A DNA stretch of 64,000 nt from Streptomyces cynarae (GCF_025642135.1 NZ_CP106793.1:5424001-5488000); one strand, 5' to 3'; shown: positions 20,543 to 29,655, numbered from the stretch's first letter. Made by a program: numbers and translations. The notes: generated by a model from the letters alone, not told the origin.

Positions 20543-20558
20543 GTTAACCCGCGTTAAC
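20543..20558. promoter_or_regulatory. Candidate operator GTTAACCCGCGTTAAC before the crotonase gene
   Basis: Two GTTAAC hexamers separated by 4 nt stand 1 nt upstream of the GGAGGG ribosome binding site of the enoyl-CoA hydratase. AT-rich symmetric sites are rare in this GC context, so a repressor site is plausible. No regulator is adjacent. Confidence 0.4.
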
Positions 20559-20570
20559 CGGGAGGGTGTC

Positions 20571-21377
20571 ATGGCGGAGCAGGGGGACGAGCGGCGGTTC
20601 GGCGAGTACGTCGTCGTACGGCGGCACGGGTATGTCGCGGAGCTGGCGCTGGACCGGCCCAAGGCGATGAACGCGGTGTCCACGGACATGGCCCGCTCGA
20701 TCGCCGCCGCGTGCGCGCACCTCGCCGCCGACCGGGACGCCCGGGTGACGGTGGTGACGTCGACGCACGAGCGGGCGTTCTGCGTCGGCGCGGACCTGAA
20801 GGAGCGCAACTCCTTCACGGACGCCGACCTGATGCGCCAGCGCCCCCTCGCCCGCGCCGCCTACACCGGCGTCCTGGAGCTGCCGATGCCGACGATCGCC
20901 GCCGTGCACGGCTTCGCGCTGGGCGGCGGCTTCGAGCTGGCCCTGTCGTGCGACCTGATCGTGGCGGACTCCACGGCGGTGGTGGGGCTGCCCGAGGTGT
21001 CCGTGGGGGTCATCCCCGGTGGGGGCGGTACGCAACTGCTGCCCCGCCGCGTGGGCGCCGCGCGCGCCGCGGAACTGATCTTCACGGCCCGGCGCCTGGA
21101 GGCGGCCGAGGCGCGGGAGCTGGGCCTCGTCGACGACCTCGTACCGGAGGGCCGGGACCGTGAGGAGGCGCTCGCCCTCGCCGCCCGTATCGCCGCGAAC
21201 TCCCCGGTCGGCCTGCGCGCCGCGAAGCGCGCCCTGCGGCTCGGCCACGGCCTGGACCTGCGCACCGGTCTGGAGGTCGAGGACGCGGCATGGCGCTCGG
21301 TGGCGTTCTCCGGCGACCGCGCGGAAGGCGTGGCCGCCTTCAACGACAAGCGCACGCCGCAGTGGCCGGGGGAGTAA
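20571..21377 (+). CDS. Enoyl-CoA hydratase/isomerase family protein
   Basis: This 268-aa cytosolic crotonase hydrates or isomerises an enoyl-CoA, probably in fatty acid or amino acid catabolism. The oxyanion loops are AFCVGADLKERN (~69-80) and ALGGGFELALSCD (~116-128). Both catalytic acids of true hydratases are present, Glu122 in GGGFEL and Glu142 in LPEVSVG. The ATG at 20571 follows GGAGGGTG. It is a single gene preceded by the GTTAAC repeat. Substrate chain length cannot be read from the sequence. Confidence 0.92.
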   Translation: MAEQGDERRFGEYVVVRRHGYVAELALDRPKAMNAVSTDMARSIAAACAHLAADRDARVTVVTSTHERAFCVGADLKERNSFTDADLMRQRPLARAAYTGVLELPMPTIAAVHGFALGGGFELALSCDLIVADSTAVVGLPEVSVGVIPGGGGTQLLPRRVGAARAAELIFTARRLEAAEARELGLVDDLVPEGRDREEALALAARIAANSPVGLRAAKRALRLGHGLDLRTGLEVEDAAWRSVAFSGDRAEGVAAFNDKRTPQWPGE

Positions 21378-21579
21378 GCGGACGAGCGAAGGCGTCGCGA
21401 TGCCGCGAAGCTCCGCGACACGGCCCGGGGTGTGTCGCCCAGGTCCCGTCGTTCACCCGAAGGGCGGGCCTCGCGGCGTCAGGTGCCTGCTCCGGGGCCC
21501 CTTGCTCGAAGAATTTGAGGGAGGGTGCATGGCGTCGCGAGGCAGGCGGGACCTTCGGGACACGCCCTAGCCTGGAGCC

Positions 21580-22714
21580 GTGGCTGAAGACAGTCGGCTG
21601 AGGGACGTGGTGGCGCTGGCGCAGGGCATGGCGGCGGCGCACACTCCGCGCGAGGCCTGGCGGGCCGCCGCGCTGGGCGCGTGCCGGGCGCTCGCCGGGA
21701 ACTTCGCCGCGCTGTCGGTGTGGGAGCGGGAGGCCGGGCGGCTGCGGGTCCTCGTCAACGTGGGGGAGCGCGCGCCCGAGGAGGAGGAGTTCCCCGAGCA
21801 CGAGGCCTACCCCGTGCACCAGTTCCCGGAGATCACCGAGTTCCTGCACGAGCGCTGGGCGGGCGGCGGCGGCCCGAGCGCCTGGGTGGAGACCGCCCAG
21901 GGCCGCCGCGGGCCACGCCGGGTACTGCCACCAGCGGGTCGCGGCGCTGCGCCGGCGCGGCCGGGGCTGCTGTGTCGTCGCGCCCGTGGTGCTGCACGGC
22001 CGCGCCTGGGGCGAGCTGTATGTGGCGCGTCCGGCCGGTGAGCCCGTCTTCGACGGCGACGACGCCGACTTCGCCACCGTCCTCGCCTCCGTGGTGGCCG
22101 CCGGCATCGCGCAGACCGAGCGCCTGGAGGAGGCCCGCAGGCTCGCGTTCACCGACGCCCTCACCGGCCTCGCCAACCGCCGTGCCGTCGACGTGCGTCT
22201 GGAGGAGGCGATCGAACAGCACCGGGCCGACGGGGTCGCGGTCTCGCTCGTCGTCTGCGACGTCAACGGGCTCAAGCGGGTCAACGACACGCAGGGACAC
22301 GCCGTGGGCGACCGGCTGCTGGAACGTTTCGGGTCGGTGCTGTCGCTGTGCGGTGCCATGCTGCCGGGTGCGCTGGTCGCCCGGCTCGGCGGTGACGAGT
22401 TCTGCCTGCTGACGGTGGGCCCGTCGGCCGACGAGGTGGTGCGGGCCGCCGACGAGGTGTGCCGCCGGGCCGCCGAACTGGAGATCGGCGACGGTGTCGC
22501 CTGTGGGGTCGCCTCCACCCAGGACCCGATCGGCCCGGTGCGCTCGGCGCGCCGGCTGTTCCGGCTCGCCGACGCGGCCCAGTACCGGGCGAAGGCCCTG
22601 CACGCCGCGAAGCCCGTGGTCGCAGGCCGCGAGGGACCGGACGACCCCGTCGTGCGCCTGGCCGACGAGCCGCCGCCCGCCGGGGAGCGCCGCAGGTTCC
22701 GCGGCCGGCACTGA
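21580..22714 (+). pseudogene. GAF-GGDEF diguanylate cyclase gene interrupted by a frameshift
   Basis: The GTG at 21580 opens a frame encoding the first ~110 residues of a GAF-like sensor. Near 21901-21920 the homologous frame shifts by one base. The second frame continues with GHAGYCHQRVAALRRRG, the rest of the GAF domain, and a GGDEF domain with FTDALTGLANRRAVD and the intact active site RLGGDEFCLL. Removing one C from GGGCCAC would restore a single protein of about 377 aa. Such enzymes make cyclic di-GMP from two GTP and govern development in Streptomyces; from memory this is the CdgE-type gene next to hutH. It is a pseudogene, a sequencing error, or less likely programmed frameshifting. 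Confidence 0.8.
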
Positions 22715-22791
22715 GCCGCCGGACACCTCGGGTTCCGTGGCCTTCACTGAGCCGCCGGAGGTCGGTAAGGGGTGAACCCGCACCCCACTGG

Positions 22792-22819
22792 TGACATCTT
22801 CGAATTCACTGCGTACGCT
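22792..22819 (+). promoter_or_regulatory. Probable hutH promoter
   Basis: TGACAT (22792-22797) and TACGCT (22814-22819) are spaced 16 bp apart, and the predicted start lies at or within 1-2 nt of the hutH ATG at 22827. There is no ribosome binding site before the ATG, which fits a leaderless message. Confidence 0.5.
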
Positions 22820-22826
22820 CCTGAAT

Positions 22827-24371
22827 ATGGATATGCACACTGTGGTGGTGGGGACGTCCGGGGTGACCGCGTCCGACGTTCTCGCCGTGGCGCGCGCGGA
22901 CGCCCGGATCGAGCTTTCCGAGGAAGCCCTGACGGCCCTGGCGGCGGCCCGCGGGATCGTGGACGCACTGGCCGCGAAGCCGGACCCCGTCTACGGGGTC
23001 AGCACCGGCTTCGGCGCGCTGGCGACCCGGCACATCAGCCAGGAGCTGCGCACCCAGCTGCAGCGCAACATCGTCCGCTCGCACGCGGCCGGCATGGGCC
23101 CCCGGGTGGAGCGGGAGGTCGTGCGCGCGCTGATGTTCCTGCGGCTGAAGACGGTCTGCTCCGGACACACCGGCGTGCGCCCCGAGGTCGCGCAGACCAT
23201 GGCCGACATCCTCAACGCCGGCATCACCCCGGTCGTGCACGAGTACGGCTCGCTCGGCTGCTCCGGCGACCTGGCCCCGCTGTCCCACTGTGCGCTGACC
23301 CTCATGGGCGAGGGCGAGGCCGAGGGCCCCGACGGCGTCGTACGCCCCGCCGCCGAACTCCTCGCCGAGCACGGCATCGCCCCCGTCGAGCTGCGCGAGA
23401 AGGAGGGCCTTGCGCTCCTCAACGGCACCGACGGCATGCTCGGCATGCTGCTCATGGCCCTCGCCGACCTGGACACCCTCTACAAGTCGGCCGACATCAC
23501 GGCCGCGCTCTCCCTGGAGGCGCTGCTCGGCACGGACAAGGTCCTCGCGCCGGAGCTGCACGCCATCCGCCCGCACCCCGGGCAGGGCGCGTCGGCCGCC
23601 AACATGCTGGCCGTGCTGAAGGACTCGGGTCTGACGGGCCACCACCAGGACGACGCGCCGCGCGTCCAGGACGCCTACTCGGTGCGGTGCGCCCCCCAGG
23701 TCGCGGGCGCCGGACGGGACACGCTGGCCCATGCCCGCCTGGTCGCCGAGCGCGAGCTGGCCTCGGCCGTCGACAACCCGGTGGTCCTTCCCGACGGGCG
23801 TGTCGAGTCCAACGGCAACTTCCACGGCGCGCCGGTGGCGTACGTGCTGGACTTCCTCGCCATCGCGGCGGCGGACCTGGCATCCATCGCCGAGCGCCGC
23901 ACGGACCGGCTGCTCGACAAGAACCGCTCGCACGGCTTGCCGCCGTTCCTCGCGGACGACGCGGGCGTCGACTCGGGCCTGATGATCGCCCAGTACACGC
24001 AGGCGGCGCTGGTCAGCGAGATGAAGCGGCTCGCCGTACCGGCCTCGGCCGACTCGATCCCGTCCTCCGCGATGCAGGAGGACCACGTCTCCATGGGCTG
24101 GTCGGCCGCCCGCAAGCTGCGCACGGCGGTGGACAACCTGACCCGTGTCCTCGCGGTCGAGCTGTACGCGGCGACCCGCGCCATCGAACTGCGCGAGGGC
24201 CTGACCCCGGCCCCCGCCAGCCAGGCGGCGATCACCGCCCTGCGCAAGGCGGGCGCCGAGGGCCCCGGCCCGGACCGGTTCCTGGCCCCGGACCTCGCGG
24301 CGGCGGACGCGTTCCTGCGCGACGGCCGTCTGCTCACGGCGGTGGAGTCGGTCACGGGACCGCTGGCCTGA
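22827..24371 (+). CDS. hutH: Histidine ammonia-lyase HutH
   Basis: It deaminates histidine to urocanate, the first step of histidine use. The product is 514 aa. The electrophilic MIO cofactor forms from an internal tripeptide that is Cys145-Ser146-Gly147 in GSLGCSGDLAPLSH, the Streptomyces variant of the usual Ala-Ser-Gly. Other active-site parts are YGVSTGFGAL (56-65), NGTDG, and the C-terminal SSAMQEDHVSMG. The ATG at 22827 was chosen for length and because a promoter-like pair ends just before it. An upstream in-frame GTG at 22791 would overlap the -35 and is unlikely. Confidence 0.95.
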   Translation: MDMHTVVVGTSGVTASDVLAVARADARIELSEEALTALAAARGIVDALAAKPDPVYGVSTGFGALATRHISQELRTQLQRNIVRSHAAGMGPRVEREVVRALMFLRLKTVCSGHTGVRPEVAQTMADILNAGITPVVHEYGSLGCSGDLAPLSHCALTLMGEGEAEGPDGVVRPAAELLAEHGIAPVELREKEGLALLNGTDGMLGMLLMALADLDTLYKSADITAALSLEALLGTDKVLAPELHAIRPHPGQGASAANMLAVLKDSGLTGHHQDDAPRVQDAYSVRCAPQVAGAGRDTLAHARLVAERELASAVDNPVVLPDGRVESNGNFHGAPVAYVLDFLAIAAADLASIAERRTDRLLDKNRSHGLPPFLADDAGVDSGLMIAQYTQAALVSEMKRLAVPASADSIPSSAMQEDHVSMGWSAARKLRTAVDNLTRVLAVELYAATRAIELREGLTPAPASQAAITALRKAGAEGPGPDRFLAPDLAAADAFLRDGRLLTAVESVTGPLA

Positions 24372-24380
24372 GCACCCGGT

Positions 24381-24407
24381 GCGGGGCCGCCCCAGGGGTG
24401 GCCCCGC
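24381..24407. terminator. hutH terminator-like hairpin
   Basis: An 8-bp stem, GCGGGGCC paired with GGCCCCGC, with an 11-nt loop starts 10 nt after the hutH stop codon. Confidence 0.55.
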
Positions 24408-24449
24408 GTGGGGGCGCCCGCCGGATAAGGCCTGACCACCTCTTCCGAC

Positions 24450-24735
24450 GCGGCGCGCCGTCATTCGGCGCGCTGTCACCCGGTGCGCTGTCACGCCGGT
24501 GTGCTGTCACGCCGGTGTGCTGTCACGCCGTGCGCCGTCACTCCGGTGCGCCGTCATTCGGCGCGCTGTCACGCCGGTGTGCTGTCACGCCGTGCGCCGT
24601 CACTCCGGTGCGCCGTCATTCGGCGCGCTGTCACGCCGGTGTGCTGTCACGCCGTGCGCCGTCACTCCGGTGCGCCGTCATTCGGCGCGCTGTCACGCCG
24701 GTGTGCCGTCACTCCGGTGCGCCGTCACTCGGTGC
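24450..24735. repeat. Tandem repeat with 62-bp period built from ~15-bp subunits
   Basis: GTCATTCGG recurs at 24460, 24553, 24615 and 24677; the last three are exactly 62 bp apart. Within each 62-bp unit GTCA(C/T) recurs every 15-16 bp, each followed by variants of GCCGGTGCGCC. The array fills the gap between hutH and the convergent permease and runs into the last codons of the permease gene (stop at 24725). It may therefore have grown out of the end of that gene. There are no unique spacers, so it is not a CRISPR. Confidence 0.9.
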
Positions 24736-27073
24736 GCAGGACCCGGGCGATGGTCTGCCGGGCCGCCGCCCGCGCCGGTATCACCGCGCCCAGTGCGGCG
24801 ATCGCCACCCCGGCCAGGGCGAGCAGGGCCATCGAGCCCGGGTGCCACACGTTCAGCATCCGTGCCGGGAAGGCGAGATGGGCGCTGTGCTCGGTCATCG
24901 GGATCACCAGACGGTAGGCCGCGACTCCCAGCGGCAGACCCAGGAGCCCGCCGAGCAGGCCGAGCCCGGCCATGGACACCACCAGCATCGCCGTGACCTG
25001 CCGTGGTGCCATGCCGATCGACTTCAGCGTCCCCAGGTCGCGCCGCCGCTCCCGGCTGCTCAGCACGACCGTGTTGAACACCCCCATCGCGGCGACCACC
25101 GACAGCATCAGGGTCAGCGCGGACGCGGAACTGATCACGGTCACCGTCCCGGCGTTCACCGACGTCTTCTCGCTCGGGTACAGGCCGGGATCGGCGGCCC
25201 GAACGGCCTTCACATAGGCGCCCACATCGGCTCCGGGGGTGAGCCGCACCCAGTACTGGTCGGCCTGCGCATCCGGCATCAGGGCGGTCACCGTCGTCCA
25301 GTCCGCGCGCATCCAGTCCGCAGGCCCGGACATGACCTCCCCGACCAGGGTCGCACGCTCCTGTCGGCCGTCCGCCGCGGCCAGCGTGAACGAGTCGCCG
25401 AGACGCAGACCGTACTTGGACAGGAACCTGCCGGAGGCCACCACCTCTCCGCGCGCCCGCATCCACCGGCCCCTGGCCAGGTCGTCCTGGAGTACGGAGC
25501 GCCCCCCGCGCGCCCCCTCGATCGACACGTCCTGGCTCTGTCCGAGCATCCGCACGTCGGCGAAGCCCACGGCGGACACATCGGCCGCGTGCGGCAGAGA
25601 GCGCAACAGCGTCTGGGTCGCGGCGTCGCCGTGCCGCGGGTCCGTCTGCCCGAACCTGGCTTCCCCGCGCTGGACGAGCACCTGCACCTTTCCGACACCC
25701 TCGACGGCGTCGCCGTAGGAGACCATGGTGGCCGACAGACCGGTGGCGAAGGTCACCGTCGCCACCCCGAGCAGTACCGCGCAGACGGTGAGCAGCGCCC
25801 GTCCGGGCCGGGCGAAGGGCAGGCCGAGGCCCAGCGTCACCGAGCGCGGCAGCCGCACCCCGGCCAGCCATCGCTGGATCGTCGACCCCCGTGCGCCACT
25901 GGGTGCGCTGCCCGCGCTGATCGCACGTGCCGCGGGGAGCCGGTGCGCGCGAAGCGCCGGGATCAGCGCCGCCAGCAGCACCACCGCGGGCATGCCGAGC
26001 GCCGTGGTCGCGTACACCCAGGAGGCGATCGCCGGAGTGACCATCACCGTGCCGAGGTCCGCACCCTGGAAGACCTGGTGCAGCAGCGGCTGTGCCACCA
26101 CGGCGCCCAGAGCCGTGCCGGCCAGCGCGCCCGCCGTCGCGGGGACGCAGACCATCACCAGGTAGACCGCGACGACCTGTCCCGGCGTGAATCCCAGGGA
26201 CTTGAGCACCCCGATGTGCCGGAAGCCGGACACCACGGCACCGCTCACCACATTGCCCACGATCAGCACGGCCACGAGCAGGCCGAGGATCCCGAAGGCC
26301 ATGAGGAAGGGCACGAAGGCGTTGGGCGAGGCCGCCACCTGTGCCTTCAGCGTCAGATACGACTGGTGGGCGACCAGCGAGCCGGACGGCAGGCCGGCGG
26401 TCACCGCCGCGGTGCCCGCGGTGATCTGGTCGGCCGTGGCGGCCCGTTCGAACCGGTACAGCATCTGGTACGTCGCGGGGTGCAGGGCCTCGATCTGTTG
26501 CGGGGCCACCCATGCCTGCGCGGTCCCGCTCACGCCGGCGGCGAGGCCGACCACGGTGAGCGGTGCCAGGCCGGGCAGCCGGATCCGCTTGCCGACCGGA
26601 GAGTGCGGCCCCTTGGCCAGCCCGGGTGCGTCCGGCAACGCCAGGACGAGCTGGCCGGAGCCGGTGGCCCAGTGCCCGGCGAAGAGGTCCAGCCGGTCGA
26701 CCGGGCCACCGGGGGCCGCCCGCCCCACCAAGGTCAGCGGGCCGCCGGGCGCCACCCCGGGAATCTGGGACGTCGCACTCGGCGGCACCTCGACCACGGC
26801 CTCCGGGAACGGCCCGGCCGCGGCGCGCACGCCCGGACGGTGCGCGGTCCGTGCCAGCTCGGCACGGGAGACCTTCGCCGCGTCGAAGGTCGCCACCACG
26901 TGCGCGCCGTGCGCCTGGGCGAAGAGCCGGTCGAACGGCCCGGACGCGACGTCCAGCAGGCCGAGGGCGACCACGAGGGCCGTGCTGGAGACGAGGACCA
27001 CCACCCCGATCACGGCGGTCTGCAGCCGGCGGCGGCGCACGGCCGCACGCGAGGCCCGCCACACCGCGCTCAT
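24725..27073 (-). CDS. ABC transporter permease, FtsX/MacB type
   Basis: This 782-aa permease has two FtsX-like halves. One N-terminal helix (~20-42) is followed by a large extracytoplasmic domain (~45-265), then groups of three membrane helices near 270-400 and again near 640-780. The N-terminal helix, the large external domain and the repeat of FtsX cores are typical of exporters or sensors for peptides, lipids or antibiotics, not importers. The start overlaps the ATPase stop as ATGA (27070-27073). The last codons are made of the same sequence as the downstream tandem repeat. It probably acts with the divergent kinase/regulator pair. Confidence 0.9.
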   Translation of the reverse strand: MSAVWRASRAAVRRRRLQTAVIGVVVLVSSTALVVALGLLDVASGPFDRLFAQAHGAHVVATFDAAKVSRAELARTAHRPGVRAAAGPFPEAVVEVPPSATSQIPGVAPGGPLTLVGRAAPGGPVDRLDLFAGHWATGSGQLVLALPDAPGLAKGPHSPVGKRIRLPGLAPLTVVGLAAGVSGTAQAWVAPQQIEALHPATYQMLYRFERAATADQITAGTAAVTAGLPSGSLVAHQSYLTLKAQVAASPNAFVPFLMAFGILGLLVAVLIVGNVVSGAVVSGFRHIGVLKSLGFTPGQVVAVYLVMVCVPATAGALAGTALGAVVAQPLLHQVFQGADLGTVMVTPAIASWVYATTALGMPAVVLLAALIPALRAHRLPAARAISAGSAPSGARGSTIQRWLAGVRLPRSVTLGLGLPFARPGRALLTVCAVLLGVATVTFATGLSATMVSYGDAVEGVGKVQVLVQRGEARFGQTDPRHGDAATQTLLRSLPHAADVSAVGFADVRMLGQSQDVSIEGARGGRSVLQDDLARGRWMRARGEVVASGRFLSKYGLRLGDSFTLAAADGRQERATLVGEVMSGPADWMRADWTTVTALMPDAQADQYWVRLTPGADVGAYVKAVRAADPGLYPSEKTSVNAGTVTVISSASALTLMLSVVAAMGVFNTVVLSSRERRRDLGTLKSIGMAPRQVTAMLVVSMAGLGLLGGLLGLPLGVAAYRLVIPMTEHSAHLAFPARMLNVWHPGSMALLALAGVAIAALGAVIPARAAARQTIARVLRTE

Positions 27074-27813
27074 GCCGACCGCTCCAGGGTCCGCTCGCCG
27101 GTGATCCGACCGTCCGCCATCGTCACCAGGCGGCCGGCGCAGCGCGTGGCCAGCCGCTGGTCGTGGGTCACCAGCAGCAGGGTCTGGCCCAGTTCGTTGA
27201 GGTCGATGAGAAGGTCCATCACCTGCTCGCCCGCGTGGCTGTCCAGGGCGCCGGTCGGCTCGTCCGCCAGCAGCAGCGCGGGGCGGTTCATCAGCGCACG
27301 GGCCACCGCCACCCGCTGTCGCTCGCCGCCGCTGAGCGCGGCGGGGTAGACGTTCTGGCGGTCGGCGATGCCGAGTTCGTTCAGCAGCTCCAGCGCCCGG
27401 CGCCGGGCCTGTCGGGCCGGCGTTCCGGTGAGCTGGGCGGCCAAGGCGACGTTGTCGATCGCGGGCAGGTCGTCGATGAGGTTGAAGAACTGGAAGATCA
27501 TGCCGACCCGGCGGCGCCGGAAGAGCGCCAGAGCGGTCTCGCTCATCCCGCCCAGGTCCTCGCCGTGTACGTGCACGGAGCCGGCGCTCGGCCGGTCCAG
27601 CCCGGCGATCATGTTGAGCAGGGTGGACTTGCCGCAGCCGGACGGACCCATCACCGCCACCGCCTCCCCGGCGCCGATCTCCAGAGACACCCCGTCCAGG
27701 GCGACCGTGTCGCCGTACTCCTTGCGCAGGCCGCCCACCCGGACGACTGCCCGGTCACGCACGCCGGCCGAATCGGCCCCGGGGGCTGCGCCGCTGATGT
27801 CTTCGGTGGTCAT
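27070..27813 (-). CDS. ABC transporter ATP-binding protein, MacB/LolD type
   Basis: This 247-aa ATPase powers the adjacent permease. Walker A is GPSGCGKST, the Q-loop is MIFQFFNLIDDLPAIDNVALA, the signature LSGGERQRVAVARAL, Walker B LLLADEPTGALD, and the switch His is in LLVTHD. The ATG at 27813 was picked because the upstream continuation is not conserved-looking; an N-terminal 27-residue lead precedes the ATPase core. It is first of a two-gene operon divergent from the histidine kinase across 139 bp, so both promoters share that gap. Confidence 0.92.
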   Translation of the reverse strand: MTTEDISGAAPGADSAGVRDRAVVRVGGLRKEYGDTVALDGVSLEIGAGEAVAVMGPSGCGKSTLLNMIAGLDRPSAGSVHVHGEDLGGMSETALALFRRRRVGMIFQFFNLIDDLPAIDNVALAAQLTGTPARQARRRALELLNELGIADRQNVYPAALSGGERQRVAVARALMNRPALLLADEPTGALDSHAGEQVMDLLIDLNELGQTLLLVTHDQRLATRCAGRLVTMADGRITGERTLERSA

Positions 27814-27952
27814 GGCAGGGACGGTAGGCGGCGTGGAACGCGCGGGCGTCAGCCCCCGGAGGTAACCGGCGGCGGTGGTCATCCTGGCGATGTACGGGGG
27901 TGGGCCCGCAGACGGACGCCCGCTCGCCGCCTGCCTGACACGATGGACGACG

Positions 27953-28843
27953 ATGGACGACGTGTGGACATCGGGGACGGGTCGGCTGCTCATCGCCCTC
28001 GCGGCGGTGAGCCTGGCGGTGGCCGGGGGCAGCGCCGTGCTGCTGGTGCGCGCCCGCCGCCGTCACGCCAAGGTCCTGGAGGACCGGCGCCGGCTGCTGG
28101 AGCGCGAACGGGAGGCCGCCGCCCGCACGGCGGTGGCGGCCGAGCGCGCCCGCATCGCCCGCGAGCTGCACGACATCGTCAGCCACAAGGTCAGCCTGAT
28201 GGTCGTGCAGGCGAGCGCCGCCCGCGAGGTGCTGGCCAGCCTGCCGGGCGAGGCGGAGACCGCACTACGGGCGGTGGAGGGCGCCGGGCGCGACGCGATG
28301 ACCGAACTGCGCCACCTGCTGGGACTGCTGGCGCCGTCGCCCGACGGCGACGACGCTGACGACGACCGGGCCGGGCGGTACGGCGAAGGAGACCTCTCCG
28401 GGCTCGCACCACAACCGAGTCTGAGCCACCTGGGCACCCTCGTCGACCGGATCGCCTTCGCCGGCCTGCCGGTCGAGGTGCGCATCTCCGGTGAACCGCG
28501 CCCGCTGCCGCCCGGCATCGACGTCACCGCCTACCGGATCGTCCAGGAGGCGCTGACCAACGCCCTCAAGTACGGCGACGGCGGCAGGGCGGCGGTGACG
28601 GTGCGTTATGCCGACCACAGTCTGCGGGTCGAGGTGCTCAACAGCGGACCGAGCGTGCTCTCCGCCGATCAGGCGGGCACCGGTGCCGGACCGGGCACCC
28701 GCAAGCGCGAGGGCGACGGAGCGGGGCGGGGCCTGATCGGCCTGCGGGAGCGCGTCGCCGTCTACGGAGGCCACTTCGACGCCCGGCGCCGCATCGGCGG
28801 TGGGTACCGTGTCCGCGCCCGCATCCCCCTGGAACGCCCGTGA
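27953..28843 (+). CDS. Two-component sensor histidine kinase (NarL-partner type)
   Basis: This 296-aa kinase has a single N-terminal membrane helix (residues ~11-32) and then a short linker. The HisKA_3 dimerisation helix carries phospho-acceptor His73 in RELHDIVSHKVSLMV, and the ATPase domain has ALTNALKYG (N box) and GRGLIGLRERVAVYGG (G box). Kinases of this type usually have four to six membrane segments, so this one is minimal and may sense through a partner, as kinases paired with FtsX-type transporters can. The stop overlaps the response regulator start as GTGA. Confidence 0.92.
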   Translation: MDDVWTSGTGRLLIALAAVSLAVAGGSAVLLVRARRRHAKVLEDRRRLLEREREAAARTAVAAERARIARELHDIVSHKVSLMVVQASAAREVLASLPGEAETALRAVEGAGRDAMTELRHLLGLLAPSPDGDDADDDRAGRYGEGDLSGLAPQPSLSHLGTLVDRIAFAGLPVEVRISGEPRPLPPGIDVTAYRIVQEALTNALKYGDGGRAAVTVRYADHSLRVEVLNSGPSVLSADQAGTGAGPGTRKREGDGAGRGLIGLRERVAVYGGHFDARRRIGGGYRVRARIPLERP

Positions 28844-29655
28844 CCGAGTCCGCCGCCGACCGCCGCGCCCACCACGCCCCGAGCCGGGTTCCGAACCCGC
28901 AGGACTCGGATTCGGACTCGGACTCGAACCCGGGCCGGGATTCCGGCGCCCCGCGTGTCCTCATCGCCGACGACGAGGAGCTCATCCGAACCGGCTTCCG
29001 CCTCATCCTCACCTCACGCGGCATCGAGGTCGTCGGCGAGGCGGCGGACGGCGTGCAGGCCGTCGCGGAAGCCGAACGGCTGCGTCCGGAGGTGGTCCTG
29101 ATGGACATCCGGATGCCCGACCTGGACGGCCTGGAAGCCGCCAAGCGCATCCTGCGGCTGCTCCCGCACTGCCGGGTCATCATGCTCACCACCTTCGACC
29201 TCGACCGCTACGTCTACGCGGCGCTCGCCGCCGGGGCGAGCGGCTTCCTGCTCAAGGACGTCACCGCCGCCCACCTCGCCGCAGCCGTGCGACTGGTGAA
29301 CACCGGCGACGCGCTGCTCGCCCCCTCCATCACCCGTCGGCTGGTCGAGCGCTACGCGACCGCCCAGGAGGCCGGCCCGGCTCACCGCCCCGCCACCGCG
29401 GCGGCCGCCGCCCGCACGGCCGCGGTCCACCCCGACCTGGCTCCGCTGACCCCCCGTGAACTGGAGGTGCTGACCCTGATGGGCCGGGGCCTTTCGAACA
29501 CCGAACTCGCCGAAACCCTCACCCTCAGCGAGGCCACCGTGAAGACCCACGTCGCCCGGATCTTCGCCAAACTCGCGCTCCGTGACCGCGCCCAGGCCGT
29601 CGTCCTCGCCTACGAGACGGGACTGGTCGCCCCGGGCCGCGCCACCGCCGACTGA
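28840..29655 (+). CDS. NarL/LuxR-family response regulator
   Basis: This 271-aa regulator has a receiver domain (~38-155) with acidic pocket ADDE at 43-46, phosphorylated Asp89 in VVLMDIRMPDLDG and conserved Lys in FLLKDV. An Ala-rich linker (~175-200) leads to a LuxR helix-turn-helix (~205-265; LTPRELEVLTLMGRGLSN). The first ~36 residues are an unusual disordered leader with alternating Asp-Ser (DSDSDSDSN). The GTG at 28840 overlaps the kinase stop by 4 nt, so the two are coupled. A likely target is the shared divergent promoter region at 27814-27952. Confidence 0.93.
   Translation: MTESAADRRAHHAPSRVPNPQDSDSDSDSNPGRDSGAPRVLIADDEELIRTGFRLILTSRGIEVVGEAADGVQAVAEAERLRPEVVLMDIRMPDLDGLEAAKRILRLLPHCRVIMLTTFDLDRYVYAALAAGASGFLLKDVTAAHLAAAVRLVNTGDALLAPSITRRLVERYATAQEAGPAHRPATAAAAARTAAVHPDLAPLTPRELEVLTLMGRGLSNTELAETLTLSEATVKTHVARIFAKLALRDRAQAVVLAYETGLVAPGRATAD

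Noticed and set aside
24450..24735. Possible CRISPR array
   Set aside because: Repeats are contiguous and nested with no unique spacers, and no cas genes are nearby.
22772..27349. A very long open frame on the + strand opposite and across hutH and the ABC permease
   Set aside because: High GC keeps antisense frames open; the composition is Arg/Pro/Gly junk, and real genes with catalytic motifs occupy the region in other frames.
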